64,000 nt of DNA from an uncultured Acinetobacter sp. (GCF_947493735.1 NZ_CANLSL010000006.1:1-64000), one strand, 5' to 3'. Positions 38,583-49,634 are shown, counted from the stretch's first letter. Notes: generated by a model not told the origin, from the letters alone. A program made the numbers and translations.

Positions 38583-40001
38583 ATGCCAGCACGCAAAAAA
38601 GAACTGTCCAGTACCAATTACACCAAATACGATGCGGTCGTACTTGGTTCAGGTCCAGCAGGTGAAGGTGCTGCGATGAAGCTCGCAAAATCAGGCAAGC
38701 GGGTAGCGATTGTCGATATGCGTGAACAATTGGGTGGTAACTGTGCGCATGTCGGTACGATTCCGAGTAAGGCACTTCGTCAAACAGTATCTAGCATCAT
38801 TCGTTATCAACGTGATTCGTTGTTTCAAAAAGCAGGTGAGTGGAAACAATTCACCATGAAACAGATTTTGCGTAATGCGCATAAAGTGATTCAGCAACAA
38901 GTAGAAACGCACACACGATTTTATGATCGAAATCAAATCGCAATTTATCATGGTCGTGCCTATGTTCAAGACAAAAATACCGTTTTGGTATTTAGCAATG
39001 AAGGCATCAAAGAAACCTTGATTTGTAAGCAAATCGTGATCGCTACAGGTAGTCGTCCATATCAACCTGCGGAATTGGACTTTAATCATCCACGTGTATT
39101 TGATTCAGATAAAATTCTTGATTTGGATTTTCATATTCAAAAAATCATTATCTATGGTGCAGGGGTGATTGGTTGTGAATATGCCTCGATATTTGTTGGA
39201 CTTGAAAACAAGGTTGATCTGATCAATACCCAAGAAAAATTACTCAGCTATTTGGATGATGAAATCTCTGATGCTTTGTCATATTACCTGCGTGAACTTG
39301 GTGTATTGATTCGCCACAATGAACAAATTGATAAGCTCGAAACTTATGACGACCACGTGGTTTTACATTTGATGAGTGGAAAGAAGATCAAAGCTGATGC
39401 GATCCTTTGGTGTAATGGTCGATCTGGTAATACCGATGGCTTAGGGCTTGAAAATGTAGGTTTACAACCAAATAGCCGTGGTCAATTGACGGTGAATGAG
39501 CAGTATCAGACTGAAGTGGAAAATATCTATGCGGCGGGTGATGTGATTGGTTGGCCATCACTTGCCTCAGCTGCCTATGACCAAGGACGCTGTGCAGGTG
39601 CAAATATGGTCGGTGAGAAGCATGTCAAACCTGTAACGGATATTCCGACAGGGATTTATACCATTCCTGAGATTTCTTCGATTGGTAAAAATGAACAGCA
39701 ACTCACAGAGGAAAAAATTCCCTATGAAGTTGGGCAATCTTTCTTCCGTCAACTTGCTCGAGCGCAGATCACTGGCGATACGGTCGGTATGCTAAAAATC
39801 CTATTCCACCGTGATACTTTGGAGATTTTGGGTATTCACTGCTTTGGTAATAATGCGTCAGAGATTGTGCACATTGGACAGGCTGTCATGCAAAGCCCAG
39901 ATAATTCTCTCAAATATTTTGCTGAAACGACCTTTAACTATCCAACGATGGCTGAGGCTTATCGTGTTGCAGCATTAAATGGTATGAATCGTTTGTTCTA
40001 A
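38583..40001 (+). CDS. sthA: Soluble pyridine nucleotide transhydrogenase
   Basis: FAD enzyme that interconverts NADPH and NADH, 472 residues. The FAD motif is [20 protein letters not shown] (about 20-39). The NAD motif is [16 protein letters not shown]. The region [16 protein letters not shown] replaces the redox CxxxxC of related disulfide reductases with a single cysteine, as expected for SthA. The dimerisation domain is at the C-terminus. Confidence 0.94.
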   Translation: MPARKKELSSTNYTKYDAVVLGSGPAGEGAAMKLAKSGKRVAIVDMREQLGGNCAHVGTIPSKALRQTVSSIIRYQRDSLFQKAGEWKQFTMKQILRNAHKVIQQQVETHTRFYDRNQIAIYHGRAYVQDKNTVLVFSNEGIKETLICKQIVIATGSRPYQPAELDFNHPRVFDSDKILDLDFHIQKIIIYGAGVIGCEYASIFVGLENKVDLINTQEKLLSYLDDEISDALSYYLRELGVLIRHNEQIDKLETYDDHVVLHLMSGKKIKADAILWCNGRSGNTDGLGLENVGLQPNSRGQLTVNEQYQTEVENIYAAGDVIGWPSLASAAYDQGRCAGANMVGEKHVKPVTDIPTGIYTIPEISSIGKNEQQLTEEKIPYEVGQSFFRQLARAQITGDTVGMLKILFHRDTLEILGIHCFGNNASEIVHIGQAVMQSPDNSLKYFAETTFNYPTMAEAYRVAALNGMNRLF

Positions 40002-40018
40002 TTGGCTTTTTAGGATTT

Positions 40019-40050
40019 TAAAAGTGGTGCATCTTTGCGCCACTTTTTTG
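40019..40050 (+). terminator. Terminator after sthA
   Basis: Stem AAAGTGG/CCACTTT with a T6 run, 18 bp after the stop. Confidence 0.85.
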
Positions 40051-40130
40051 TTTTGATTTATAGCTTTACTTGTGATTGTGTATTTACCTCTTTACTATTT
40101 TTATTGATTTAAAAACCTTGTGATGTATTT

Positions 40131-40745
40131 ATGCTATCGACTTATGTACATGCTTTTGCATTATTTTTTACACTGATTAACCCTTTTCTAATGAGTATCT
40201 ATATGATCGGCATGATCAGAAACTCAGAGGCAAAAGTCTTTAATAAAGCACTGATACAAGGGAGTTTAATTGCCTTTTTAGTGTTTATATTTTTTGCTTG
40301 GGGTGGCGAAGCGATTTCTAATCATTAACTCAACGTACGCTTTGAATCCTTTCAAATATTCGGTGGAATCATTTTTCTAGTCATTGGTTATCGCTACGTT
40401 TTTCACGGTGCAGATACCATCGGTGAGATACGTGGCGCACCTGAGCACCTTGCAGGCACTGTAGCAATGCCATTTATGATTGGACCGGGTACGATCAGTG
40501 CAGCGGTCGTGACAGGCATCAATCATGGCATGTTGGCGACCGTTATGGTGGTCGCTTTAACACTTGGAATTACTTGTATTATTTTGATCTTAATGAAATA
40601 TTTTCATGATAATTTGCGCTATAGCCATGCCAAATATATTGATCATTATTTTGATATCGTTGGGCGACTGTCCGCACTACTTATAGCCACGATTGCTATT
40701 GATATCATTGTTACAGGGATTATGGGAGTAATTGCAAATAACTAA
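40131..40745 (+). pseudogene. MarC-family membrane protein with in-frame stop
   Basis: The frame encodes a MarC-type protein of about 204 residues (FTLINPFLMSIYMIGM near the start; ESFQIFGGIIFLVIGYRY and AMPFMIGPGTISAAVVTGI later). A TAA interrupts it at 40326-40328, after residue 65, with the frame otherwise intact on both sides. A single base change (for example from CAA) would explain it. Its final TAA lies inside the degenerate last repeat of the CRISPR array. It is probably a recent pseudogene; a sequencing error is possible. Confidence 0.82.
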
Positions 40746-43700
40746 GCCATCTGTGCGATGGTTAACTTCGTTCAGACTATGAAGCCATTAAACAACAATT
40801 TCTAAGCCATCTGTGCGATGGAGAACACGAATCAATTTATGAGTTTTATTTCGATGCTTTTCTAAGCCATCTGTGCGATGGGGAACTCTGCTGTATTTGA
40901 AGATGTTTGTGATGTATTTTTCTAAGCCATCTGTGCGATGGGGAACGAAGAGAAAAAGCTTGAATATGCTTACCAAATTTTCTAAGCCATCTGTGCGATG
41001 GGGAACATAACTTTCGTTTGTTTTTTTTGGTGCTTTGCTTTCTAAGCCATCTGTGCGATGGGGAACGCGTGGCAAAAAGCGCATACATACTTCTAGGTTT
41101 TCTAAGCCATCTGTGCGATGGGGAACTCAAATGATGCAAATGCCAAGCGAGTTGTCAATTTCTAAGCCATCTGTGCGATGGGGAACGTATCTCATGTGAT
41201 ACTGCTTTGAGTTTGAAATTTCTAAGCCATCTGTGCGATGGGGAACTAACCCCTAAGCACCATTTGCGGAACATCGCATTTCTAAGCCATCTGTGCGATG
41301 GGGAACATCAAATTTTCTACTCAATTTTTACACAGCAATTTCTAAGCCATCTGTGCGATGGGGAACTTATAGGTGACTTCACCCAGCAAAGCGTCCGTTT
41401 TCTAAGCCATCTGTGCGATGGGGAACTTGTCTTGCGTAATGCGGCGTCAATCTGCTACTTTCTAAGCCATCTGTGCGATGGGGAACGTGTTAATTGACAC
41501 ATTGAGATTTTTTTGGATTTTCTAAGCCATCTGTGCGATGGGGAACAAATACAAGATTTAATCGCAACCGAGGAGGCATTTCTAAGCCATCTGTGCGATG
41601 GGGAACCAGCTGTAATTGTATTAATCAGCACAATGCTATTTCTAAGCCATCTGTGCGATGGGGAACACTGACCATTGCGATAGACTTCCGATCCTACATT
41701 TCTAAGCCATCTGTGCGATGGGGAACGACATCGCCCAAAACAGGTAGATTATACCGATTTTCTAAGCCATCTGTGCGATGGGGAACACGGTGGCATCGCT
41801 ACGATCTGTGCGATCGGTTTTCTAAGCCATCTGTGCGATGGGGAACCATTGCGTACACGCCAATGGACTGATCAGAATTTTCTAAGCCATCTGTGCGATG
41901 GGGAACATGCTGATCGCAAAACAACGGACTTGCTGACTTTTCTAAGCCATCTGTGCGATGGGGAACATATGCGTGGCGTAAACAAAGTAATTTTAATTTT
42001 TCTAAGCCATCTGTGCGATGGGGAACTTTCCGAAATGAAAATGCTGGGCGAAGTTGATTTTCTAAGCCATCTGTGCGATGGGGAACGATTCTGAAATGGC
42101 TAGGCTCGCTCGGCGCATTTTCTAAGCCATCTGTGCGATGGGGAACTAGGCTCGGTGATGTCTGCACTACTCAAGTAATTTCTAAGCCATCTGTGCGATG
42201 GGGAACCGTACCACGACAACCATTGGGTTGGTTTGCTTTTTCTAAGCCATCTGTGCGATGGGGAACTTTAGAATGGTTTGGCGCAGTATATGGCGATCTT
42301 TCTAAGCCATCTGTGCGATGGGGAACGACGGTCGCATCAAGACGCTTAATGCTGAAAATTTCTAAGCCATCTGTGCGATGGGGAACTGAATATCAAGGGA
42401 ATAGCATTTATGCAATGTTTTCTAAGCCATCTGTGCGATGGGGAACAAAAAGTGCGGTTTGGGCGTGACACTGTGGAATTTCTAAGCCATCTGTGCGATG
42501 GGGAACGCTTAGCAATTTTCACATATAACTGGATTCAATTTCTAAGCCATCTGTGCGATGGGGAACAGCAAATACGTGTCGCATCTGTTTTTTTAAATTT
42601 TCTAAGCCATCTGTGCGATGGGGAACGTGAGAAGTGGCAATAGGTTCGGATTGAACATTTTCTAAGCCATCTGTGCGATGGGGAACATTTGTTGCTTGTC
42701 TGCAATTAAGTTTCGATCTTTCTAAGCCATCTGTGCGATGGGGAACAAATTATATCTTGCTTTACTGATTGTTGTTGTTTTCTAAGCCATCTGTGCGATG
42801 GGGAACCAAAAACAGTAAAGGGGCTTTTACGGAAGCTTTTTCTAAGCCATCTGTGCGATGGGGAACTCAGAATTAAGCACAATCTTTGTGGGTGGCAATT
42901 TCTAAGCCATCTGTGCGATGGGGAACTCTCTATTGCTTTGAGTGATTTGCCTGTTCTTTTTCTAAGCCATCTGTGCGATGGGGAACTTACAGTCCCTTTT
43001 TCGTCTAACTATACAAGCTTTCTAAGCCATCTGTGCGATGGGGAACATACCGTGCCGATAAACGGCTTGGAAATAAAATTTCTAAGCCATCTGTGCGATG
43101 GGGAACGCCGTCAATGAAGTTCGGGCAGTCTTTGCATTTTCTAAGCCATCTGTGCGATGGGGAACAGACTTGCGAGTATCTTTTACATCATCACCGTTTT
43201 CTAAGCCATCTGTGCGATGGGGAACGAAAAGCCTCAAACTTACAATGCGCAAGCAGATTTCTAAGCCATCTGTGCGATGGGGAACCAGGTACTGATTTAA
43301 ACCACAAGCCACTTGCATTTCTAAGCCATCTGTGCGATGGGGAACATATTCTCACCTCAAGCCCTTGAGAAGTTTAATTTCTAAGCCATCTGTGCGATGG
43401 GGAACCAGGAGTAAGCGATATGTGCGGTGGATTTGTTTTTCTAAGCCATCTGTGCGATGGGGAACGGTCATAGCGAATCATCGTCAATGATGGTTAATTT
43501 CTAAGCCATCTGTGCGATGGGGAACCCTTACCGATGTTTTGCTGTGTATCTTTAAGTTTTCTAAGCCATCTGTGCGATGGGGAACCTTAAAAATTAATTG
43601 CCCTTGTCGCCACGGTGTTTCTAAGCCATCTGTGCGATGGGGAACTTTTTATCTATGACTTCATCATCATAGGCAATTTTCTAAGCCATCTGTGCGATGG

Positions 43701-45384
43701 GGAACAGGTTGAGCATGTGGACTTTAAGAACAAACAATTTCTAAGCCATCTGTGCGATGGGGAACTCTGGGCGATATCGTCACCAAGCCGATTCGCTTTT
43801 CTAAGCCATCTGTGCGATGGGGAACGTCACACTGCTACAGCTTGCGACTTGGGTATTTTTCTAAGCCATCTGTGCGATGGGGAACCGCACCACGACAACC
43901 ATTGGGTTTGCTTGCTTTTTCTAAGCCATCTGTGCGATGGGGAACAACACAAGATCAGCTTACGTCGATCAATCAGTTTTCTAAGCCATCTGTGCGATGG
44001 GGAACAACAAAAAGCCCTCGCAGAGTGGAATCAACAATTTCTAAGCCATCTGTGCGATGGGGAACAGTTTGTTGTTTAGAGTGATTCGCAACCATTTTTC
44101 TAAGCCATCTGTGCGATGGGGAACAACAAAAAGCCCCCAACACGGCTAGGTAATCATTTCTAAGCCATCTGTGCGATGGGGAACTCGCCTCGGCACGTAA
44201 CCAGTTGGCATTTTTTTTTCTAAGCCATCTGTGCGATGGGGAACTAATCCGACGGAAAAACAACTTGCGCATTATTTTTCTAAGCCATCTGTGCGATGGG
44301 GAACGTCAAAACAGCGCATGGGTGATGACCGCTATTTTTCTAAGCCATCTGTGCGATGGGGAACGAACGATCGTGCCATCGCTAAACTGCATTTTTTTTC
44401 TAAGCCATCTGTGCGATGGGGAACAGCTTGCGCCTGATCTCGAAGCTGATGCGGGTTTTCTAAGCCATCTGTGCGATGGGGAACTGGCAGCACTCAAGGC
44501 GATCACAAAAGCCTTTTTTCTAAGCCATCTGTGCGATGGGGAACAAGACGCCAAACCGCTGACACGATCGCTTACATTTCTAAGCCATCTGTGCGATGGG
44601 GAACGTGTTGATCGCTACATTGAGATTTTTTTGGATTTTCTAAGCCATCTGTGCGATGGGGAACCATAAATATCAACAATATTTTCACGATTAATTTTTC
44701 TAAGCCATCTGTGCGATGGGGAACTCTTCGCCGTCGTACATTGCGACTGCGACATTTTTCTAAGCCATCTGTGCGATGGGGAACACTCATAGACTGCATC
44801 GCTGTCTTCATCTGCGTTTCTAAGCCATCTGTGCGATGGGGAACTGCAGTAACTCGCATCAATATCATCAACAACGTTTCTAAGCCATCTGTGCGATGGG
44901 GAACTTCGAAATTGACACTCTAAGATTTAGGGTGCTTTTCTAAGCCATCTGTGCGATGGGGAACGACTATGCGAACAACGCTCTATCTATCACACTTTTC
45001 TAAGCCATCTGTGCGATGGGGAACAAGAAGTTGCACGTGAATTTGCGCAACAAGAATTTCTAAGCCATCTGTGCGATGGGGAACTGAGCGCAAAGCATTA
45101 CAAACTACGACGGATGTTTCTAAGCCATCTGTGCGATGGGGAACTTGAAACTGCTGAGCCGTCTCTTGCGCAAGTATTTCTAAGCCATCTGTGCGATGGG
45201 GAACAGATTTCAGAAGTGAAATCACAACTCCAAAACTTTCTAAGCCATCTGTGCGATGGGGAACGGTAAAGTAGAGTGTTTGAAGCGTGCCGAGGTTTTC
45301 TAAGCCATCTGTGCGATGGGGAACTGCCACTCCTGCGGCGACCCTTAAAGTCATTTTTTCTAAGCCATCTGTGCGATGGGGAAC
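40739..45384 (-). CRISPR. Type I-F CRISPR array, 78 repeats and 77 spacers
   Basis: A 28-bp repeat recurs every 60 bp with 32-bp spacers; two spacers, ending at 43137 and 44096, are 31 bp. In crRNA orientation (minus strand) the repeat starts GTTCCC, has the Cas6f hairpin CCATC-GCACA-GATGG, and ends with the handle CTTAGAAA. The copies are nearly all identical. The last repeats (low coordinates) decay: one change at 40799-40826 and four at 40739-40766. The leader is therefore at the high-coordinate end, next to cas6f. All cas genes point the same way. Confidence 0.98.
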
Positions 45385-45516
45385 TATAAATTTATCACAA
45401 AAAAATAAGCCATAACAGTGCTTTAACCCTAAAAAGTATCAAATACCCAAAGTTTTTGGCAAATGTTATAACTTATTGATTTTATTAAGTTGTTAAAGAG
45501 TCGAAAAAATATTGGG
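45385..45516 (-). promoter_or_regulatory. CRISPR leader
   Basis: AT-rich 132-bp non-coding region between the leader-proximal perfect repeat and the cas6f stop. Its place and composition fit the leader that drives pre-crRNA and directs spacer integration. No exact promoter assigned. Confidence 0.75.
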
Positions 45517-46128
45517 TCAAAACTCGGGAACAGTTGAGTTTTGACTTAGTCCATATGTCCCGAATTTACCAGAATTCTCAGTTTCTACATTTTGCTTAGA
45601 AATGTACAAACTAAACTCATGTTTCGGCTGATCTATATCACTGCTACTTTGACTTTTTAACTGAATAAAAGGCTCGCCACGTTTTTGTTCAGTAAATTGT
45701 TCAAAATACTTTGCCGATTCTTCCACTGAAATATTACGACGCTTTGCTTGGTGCAATATACGAGTCTGCTTATTTTTGAGGGGGCGAGTACGGTTGTAGT
45801 TTGCATATCCTGTAATTTTGTCCTGTGGTACTTCTCTAGGTCGTGTGACATGCACATAGTCTTCGAGTCGATCTAACCATTTTTGCAAATTAAGCTGTTC
45901 CAGTTCGGCAGGACTATTGGCAAAGATGCGGATTTTACTGCCCAAGTGTCCAAGCTGTTTTTGTTCGTGCAGACGATACTGCGGAAAAGATACGCCGTAG
46001 GTGATCTGTTCTGTATCATCCTTTTGCTCGACAAAGGCGAGGTGGAGTTGGGTGTAGAGCTTTGACCAGATGAAATATAAGGGGATTTCCGCCTGTTCAA
46101 TGATGGTGATTTCTTGGTAGAAGTTCAT
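45517..46128 (-). CDS. cas6f: Cas6f (Csy4) crRNA endoribonuclease
   Basis: Cuts pre-crRNA 3' of the repeat hairpin and stays bound to it in Cascade. At 203 residues it is slightly longer than the Pseudomonas protein. A histidine at residue 29 (TQLHLAF) matches the catalytic His29 of Csy4. The arginine-rich helix that reads the hairpin groove is visible at about 109-131 (NRTRPLKNKQTRILHQAKRR). It is last in the operon, 2 bp after csy3. Confidence 0.94.
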   Translation of the reverse strand: MNFYQEITIIEQAEIPLYFIWSKLYTQLHLAFVEQKDDTEQITYGVSFPQYRLHEQKQLGHLGSKIRIFANSPAELEQLNLQKWLDRLEDYVHVTRPREVPQDKITGYANYNRTRPLKNKQTRILHQAKRRNISVEESAKYFEQFTEQKRGEPFIQLKSQSSSDIDQPKHEFSLYISKQNVETENSGKFGTYGLSQNSTVPEF

Positions 46129-46130
46129 AA

Positions 46131-47147
46131 TTACTCCTTACCGCTTTCACCAAACACACCACCACGAATCAATACACTCATGACGTAATGTTGTTGTTCA
46201 ACTTCGGGGGCTTCGGCTTTGAGTACCCATTTATCAAAAAGGCTATAAAAATCCATTTTTTGCTTCGGTTGACGAAATGCAGTACCCATTGTGGTCACAG
46301 CACCATAAGGCTCAATGGCAATCGGAAATTGATTTTCCACATAGTCTGGATACCAAGTATCAATCGTGCGAATGGCATTGCCAATTTTTTGTGAATGCAT
46401 GCCTGCTTTATCATTGATTTTATACAGCTCTTTGCTTTTGGTCTTGCCAGTATCAAGCACTAATTCTTGAGAAGGGTAAACCTCTTGACCATAGCCCATG
46501 ACGGCTTTGGCTTCGATATATAAAATGACAAATGCTTTGTCAGTTAGTCCTTGTTCAATTAGGCTGGTAAGCATTGTTAAATGATCATTTGTATAATCAA
46601 AGTTTTTTAGGGTAATGGCTTTAGCATCATCAAACTGCATAACTTTTTGCTCACCATCCACTTTACATTTCACAGTCACACTAATTTTTTCTGCGCCAAC
46701 ACGGTTGCGCCATAACCAACGTGCATTGGCGATATTGGTCGCATAGCGTTTCGCCAGTTCACTCACGCCGTGATCTGATAGATAGGCTTGTACAGTTTGT
46801 TCCAAAGCCTTTTGATAATCACGGTCGTTACAGACATTCGGTTTGCCAGTAAAAGGCAAAACCTTGCAACTCCATGATGCGATTAAGGTATCACAATCCT
46901 CATGCAGTGCTGCTGCATCGACTTTTTGTAGATTGGCTTTTTCGATTTCTGCATCGAGTTTGGCTGGGTCGTTGGCAATCGCATTTTTGAGTCGATTACT
47001 GATCGTGCCTCGGACAGATTTTTCTGAAATAGTCACAGGCAGAATTTGTTTTTTATCATCAGCGCTATTACTTTGTGAAAAAAATGCATCTGAAATATCT
47101 AAGTTACGTTCAAATGCCAAAACGCTTGCTGTTTTTAAATTACTCAT
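46131..47147 (-). CDS. csy3: Csy3 (Cas7f), Cascade backbone subunit
   Basis: A 338-residue protein that forms the six-subunit backbone along the crRNA spacer, with every sixth base flipped out. Family signature blocks include VLAFERNLDISDAFFSQ at the N-terminus and ANARWLWRNRVGAEKISVTV in the middle. Gene order (csy2 before, cas6f after) supports it. It is 88 bp from csy2 and 2 bp from cas6f. Confidence 0.95.
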   Translation of the reverse strand: MSNLKTASVLAFERNLDISDAFFSQSNSADDKKQILPVTISEKSVRGTISNRLKNAIANDPAKLDAEIEKANLQKVDAAALHEDCDTLIASWSCKVLPFTGKPNVCNDRDYQKALEQTVQAYLSDHGVSELAKRYATNIANARWLWRNRVGAEKISVTVKCKVDGEQKVMQFDDAKAITLKNFDYTNDHLTMLTSLIEQGLTDKAFVILYIEAKAVMGYGQEVYPSQELVLDTGKTKSKELYKINDKAGMHSQKIGNAIRTIDTWYPDYVENQFPIAIEPYGAVTTMGTAFRQPKQKMDFYSLFDKWVLKAEAPEVEQQHYVMSVLIRGGVFGESGKE

Positions 47148-47235
47148 GTTATTGCTCCATGTATTGGTTTGTTTACAAAATTATGATTGGGGTTGTTGTA
47201 CCAAAAGTAGGGTACGGTGGTTGCTTGGTATCGTT

Positions 47236-48210
47236 TTATACAAATTCAAAAGGATCACTTTGGCGTACCAAATACAACGACTTTTCAGCATCATGTTCGT
47301 ACCGCCAAAATGCTGTAGAGATTTGATCATTTGCTTTAAGGTGATATGGATACAGCCATTTTCCTAAGCCATAGATGGCTTCAACATATTGGCTTGGATA
47401 TTCTGGATTTCGCACATTTTGCATGACACCAGCATCAAAGCACTCTGAAATACCCTGATAGCCAATAGGCATCGGCACAAGCCAACCGTAGCCAGTTTTG
47501 GCAGAAGTTGCAGACCATTTCACGTCGCCATTTTCTGTGGCTTCGGGAATATGGTGAATGGTACAGACATCAAGTAATGCATCTAAAGCCGTGGCATCAG
47601 GATGTTTGTCTTGGAATGTTTCAATGATTTGAGAGAATTCATCTTGTGCGTCCATCAAAACAAAAGCAGGCATCAACGATGGAATCACATCATCGAGCTG
47701 ATGACTTTGAAAAAATTCGACAGGTTTGTATTTTGAGAGACCATGTACACTGCCACCTGCGATGCGTTGTTGCTGAATCCATTGGGTGGTTTGATTGACT
47801 AATAGGTGACTTTGTTCATCACTCAGATGTGCTGTGCCAAGCACTTCAACCACAAAAGACATGGTGAGATGACATTTGCCTTCTTCGATAATGGAAGCTG
47901 TCTTACCATCTTTTTTGATCGGGTTGCGTGTTTGGTTAAAGGTATAGTTACTATATTTGCTTGAACGATAGACTTGTGGCTGACAATCGTGGCAAGCGAG
48001 TAGAACACCTCCCAGTGAAAATCCTTTAAATGCTTCGTGTACCTGTAACTTGCGAGACATGGCATGGAATGCACCTAAAAAACCCGTAATCGCAGGGAAG
48101 CCATAGGTGATCGGACTGGAGATACTATTTGCACCTGTAATCTGTACTTGGCGAAATAGTAAATAGCCAACAGATTGTGTTAACTCATTTTGATGTTGTT
48201 GATCTTGCAT
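47236..48210 (-). CDS. csy2: Csy2 (Cas5f), Cascade subunit
   Basis: A 324-residue subunit that, with Csy1, binds the 5' handle of the crRNA. Recognised from SSPITYGFPAITGFLGAFHA (about 36-55) and GYGWLVPMPIGYQGIS near the C-terminus, both typical of Csy2. Its start overlaps the csy1 stop by one base. Confidence 0.95.
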   Translation of the reverse strand: MQDQQHQNELTQSVGYLLFRQVQITGANSISSPITYGFPAITGFLGAFHAMSRKLQVHEAFKGFSLGGVLLACHDCQPQVYRSSKYSNYTFNQTRNPIKKDGKTASIIEEGKCHLTMSFVVEVLGTAHLSDEQSHLLVNQTTQWIQQQRIAGGSVHGLSKYKPVEFFQSHQLDDVIPSLMPAFVLMDAQDEFSQIIETFQDKHPDATALDALLDVCTIHHIPEATENGDVKWSATSAKTGYGWLVPMPIGYQGISECFDAGVMQNVRNPEYPSQYVEAIYGLGKWLYPYHLKANDQISTAFWRYEHDAEKSLYLVRQSDPFEFV

Positions 48211-49565
48211 TAGAAAATCCCTCGACCTTCGCGTTCGTATTGTTTTTTCATGGCTTCGATTTCACGCTTCCACTCTTTGTGCTCTGGATAAGCAATATCC
48301 GAAGATTGTTTAGGAAATTCAGCTTTAAGCAAAGCATTTAACCAATCGGCAAAGTGATTGATAATGATTTCGTGCCAGTCTTCTTTTGTTTGTCCAAGCG
48401 CAAATTCCTGTTCATCGGGCAGGGCAGCACGCTTTGGATCAAGCCAGTATTTGTAAGGCATGTCGAGTGCAAAATCTTTTGACCAACCTGCAGGTAATGT
48501 GGTGCGAATGCTATGTACTAAAGCAAAAAGAATATGTAGTACGTTATCAATTGCTTCTTTACGTGTATCACGCACATCGACCGTATTCTTAATTTTTTTC
48601 ATCACACCAAAAATATCTTGAATGGCATCTCGTGCTGGATAAATCAGTGCATTGTTATCAAAAATCGAACGCTTAAACTTAGACAACCTAAAATTAAAAT
48701 CCCGTCCGATCATCGGTGGTAGTGACGGTAATAAATAATTGCGACCACCTTGTTTACTCATCAGTTGGCTGACACCTTGAGGGTTACTTCCCCCAATTTT
48801 AGTAACCGCAATATTGAGCATATCTGGGTATGCTTCTACTGTGCTACTTTTGTTGTACCGATTCTTTCTAGCCTGAGAATATTTGTCAGAGTATTTAGAA
48901 TAATTAACGTGTTCATAAATATAATGGGTAAAAGATGATGGATAGAGAGGTATTAAACACGTATATGAGTCTTTATCTACATGCCACCAAAGAGTTTGTT
49001 TATTCAATTCACTGGATTTAGGTTCAGTAGGTTGGGCTAATAATAAATTGCGAAAAATATCGAAATAAGTTTTAGAAATTTTTTCGTTATTAGAGAATGC
49101 TGAATGAAAGCTGGCTTCATTTTCGATTATATAATGCTTAACTTTTCTTCCATCATTTACATCAAAATCAAAAAGGGAAAAAAGAGGTAGGGCTGCTGCA
49201 TTCCCACTCGCATCTAATATAGGTTCTCTCAGACTTTGATGACCAACAATCCCGTGTGGAAGTAGGTTGTTGGTGGAGAAATTTATATTATCTCCTCTAG
49301 AACTAGAATGTATACCTTTAGAAATATGAGTTCCAAATCCAATTTGTTTAGTCATCCAATTCGCAGCTCTTTCCATCCACGGCTCTAGTGCATATTTTTC
49401 TCTAATTTCGGCTATTTTAAGTGTTAATTCAGAAAACTTTTCTGCATCGCCGTCTTCTTTTGCTTTAGCAAGTTGCTTTTGTTCAGTTTCCGACTTTTTC
49501 TCAAACTGACCTTGTAAAAAGCCGAGAACAGCAGATTTTGCTTGTTGTGGTGTAATATCGTTCAT
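48210..49565 (-). CDS. csy1: Csy1 (Cas8f), PAM-recognising Cascade subunit
   Basis: Large subunit of the type I-F surveillance complex, 451 residues, which reads the PAM. It has the typical blocks THISKGIHSSSRGDNINF, NLLPHGIVGHQSLREP and GGSNPQGVSQLMSKQGGRNY. It is the first gene of the csy operon. A GAGGAAA ribosome-binding site precedes the ATG. Its upstream region holds a palindrome and the mini-CRISPR match site listed separately, so it is probably the controlled gene. Confidence 0.95.
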   Translation of the reverse strand: MNDITPQQAKSAVLGFLQGQFEKKSETEQKQLAKAKEDGDAEKFSELTLKIAEIREKYALEPWMERAANWMTKQIGFGTHISKGIHSSSRGDNINFSTNNLLPHGIVGHQSLREPILDASGNAAALPLFSLFDFDVNDGRKVKHYIIENEASFHSAFSNNEKISKTYFDIFRNLLLAQPTEPKSSELNKQTLWWHVDKDSYTCLIPLYPSSFTHYIYEHVNYSKYSDKYSQARKNRYNKSSTVEAYPDMLNIAVTKIGGSNPQGVSQLMSKQGGRNYLLPSLPPMIGRDFNFRLSKFKRSIFDNNALIYPARDAIQDIFGVMKKIKNTVDVRDTRKEAIDNVLHILFALVHSIRTTLPAGWSKDFALDMPYKYWLDPKRAALPDEQEFALGQTKEDWHEIIINHFADWLNALLKAEFPKQSSDIAYPEHKEWKREIEAMKKQYEREGRGIF

Positions 49566-49634
49566 TTTGCTATTTCCTCATTTTCTTAATGAACTCATTA
49601 AGGACATTGAATCATAAAATAATATTAAAAACAA

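Noticed and set aside
43985..44156. Two spacers sharing their first 12-13 plus-strand bases (at about 44006 and 44125)
   Set aside because: The shared part is short and at the distal crRNA end; the rest is unrelated, so common origin is not supported.
40788..45354. Many apparent ORFs with tandem motifs (SKPSVRWGT, FLSHLCDGE, PSHRWLRK, VPHRTDGLE)
   Set aside because: They are translations of the CRISPR repeat in different frames; the 60-bp period keeps the frame open.
46843..47367. 174-codon plus-strand ORF opposite csy3
   Set aside because: Antisense shadow of csy3 and the csy2-csy3 gap; no ribosome-binding site or recognisable domain.
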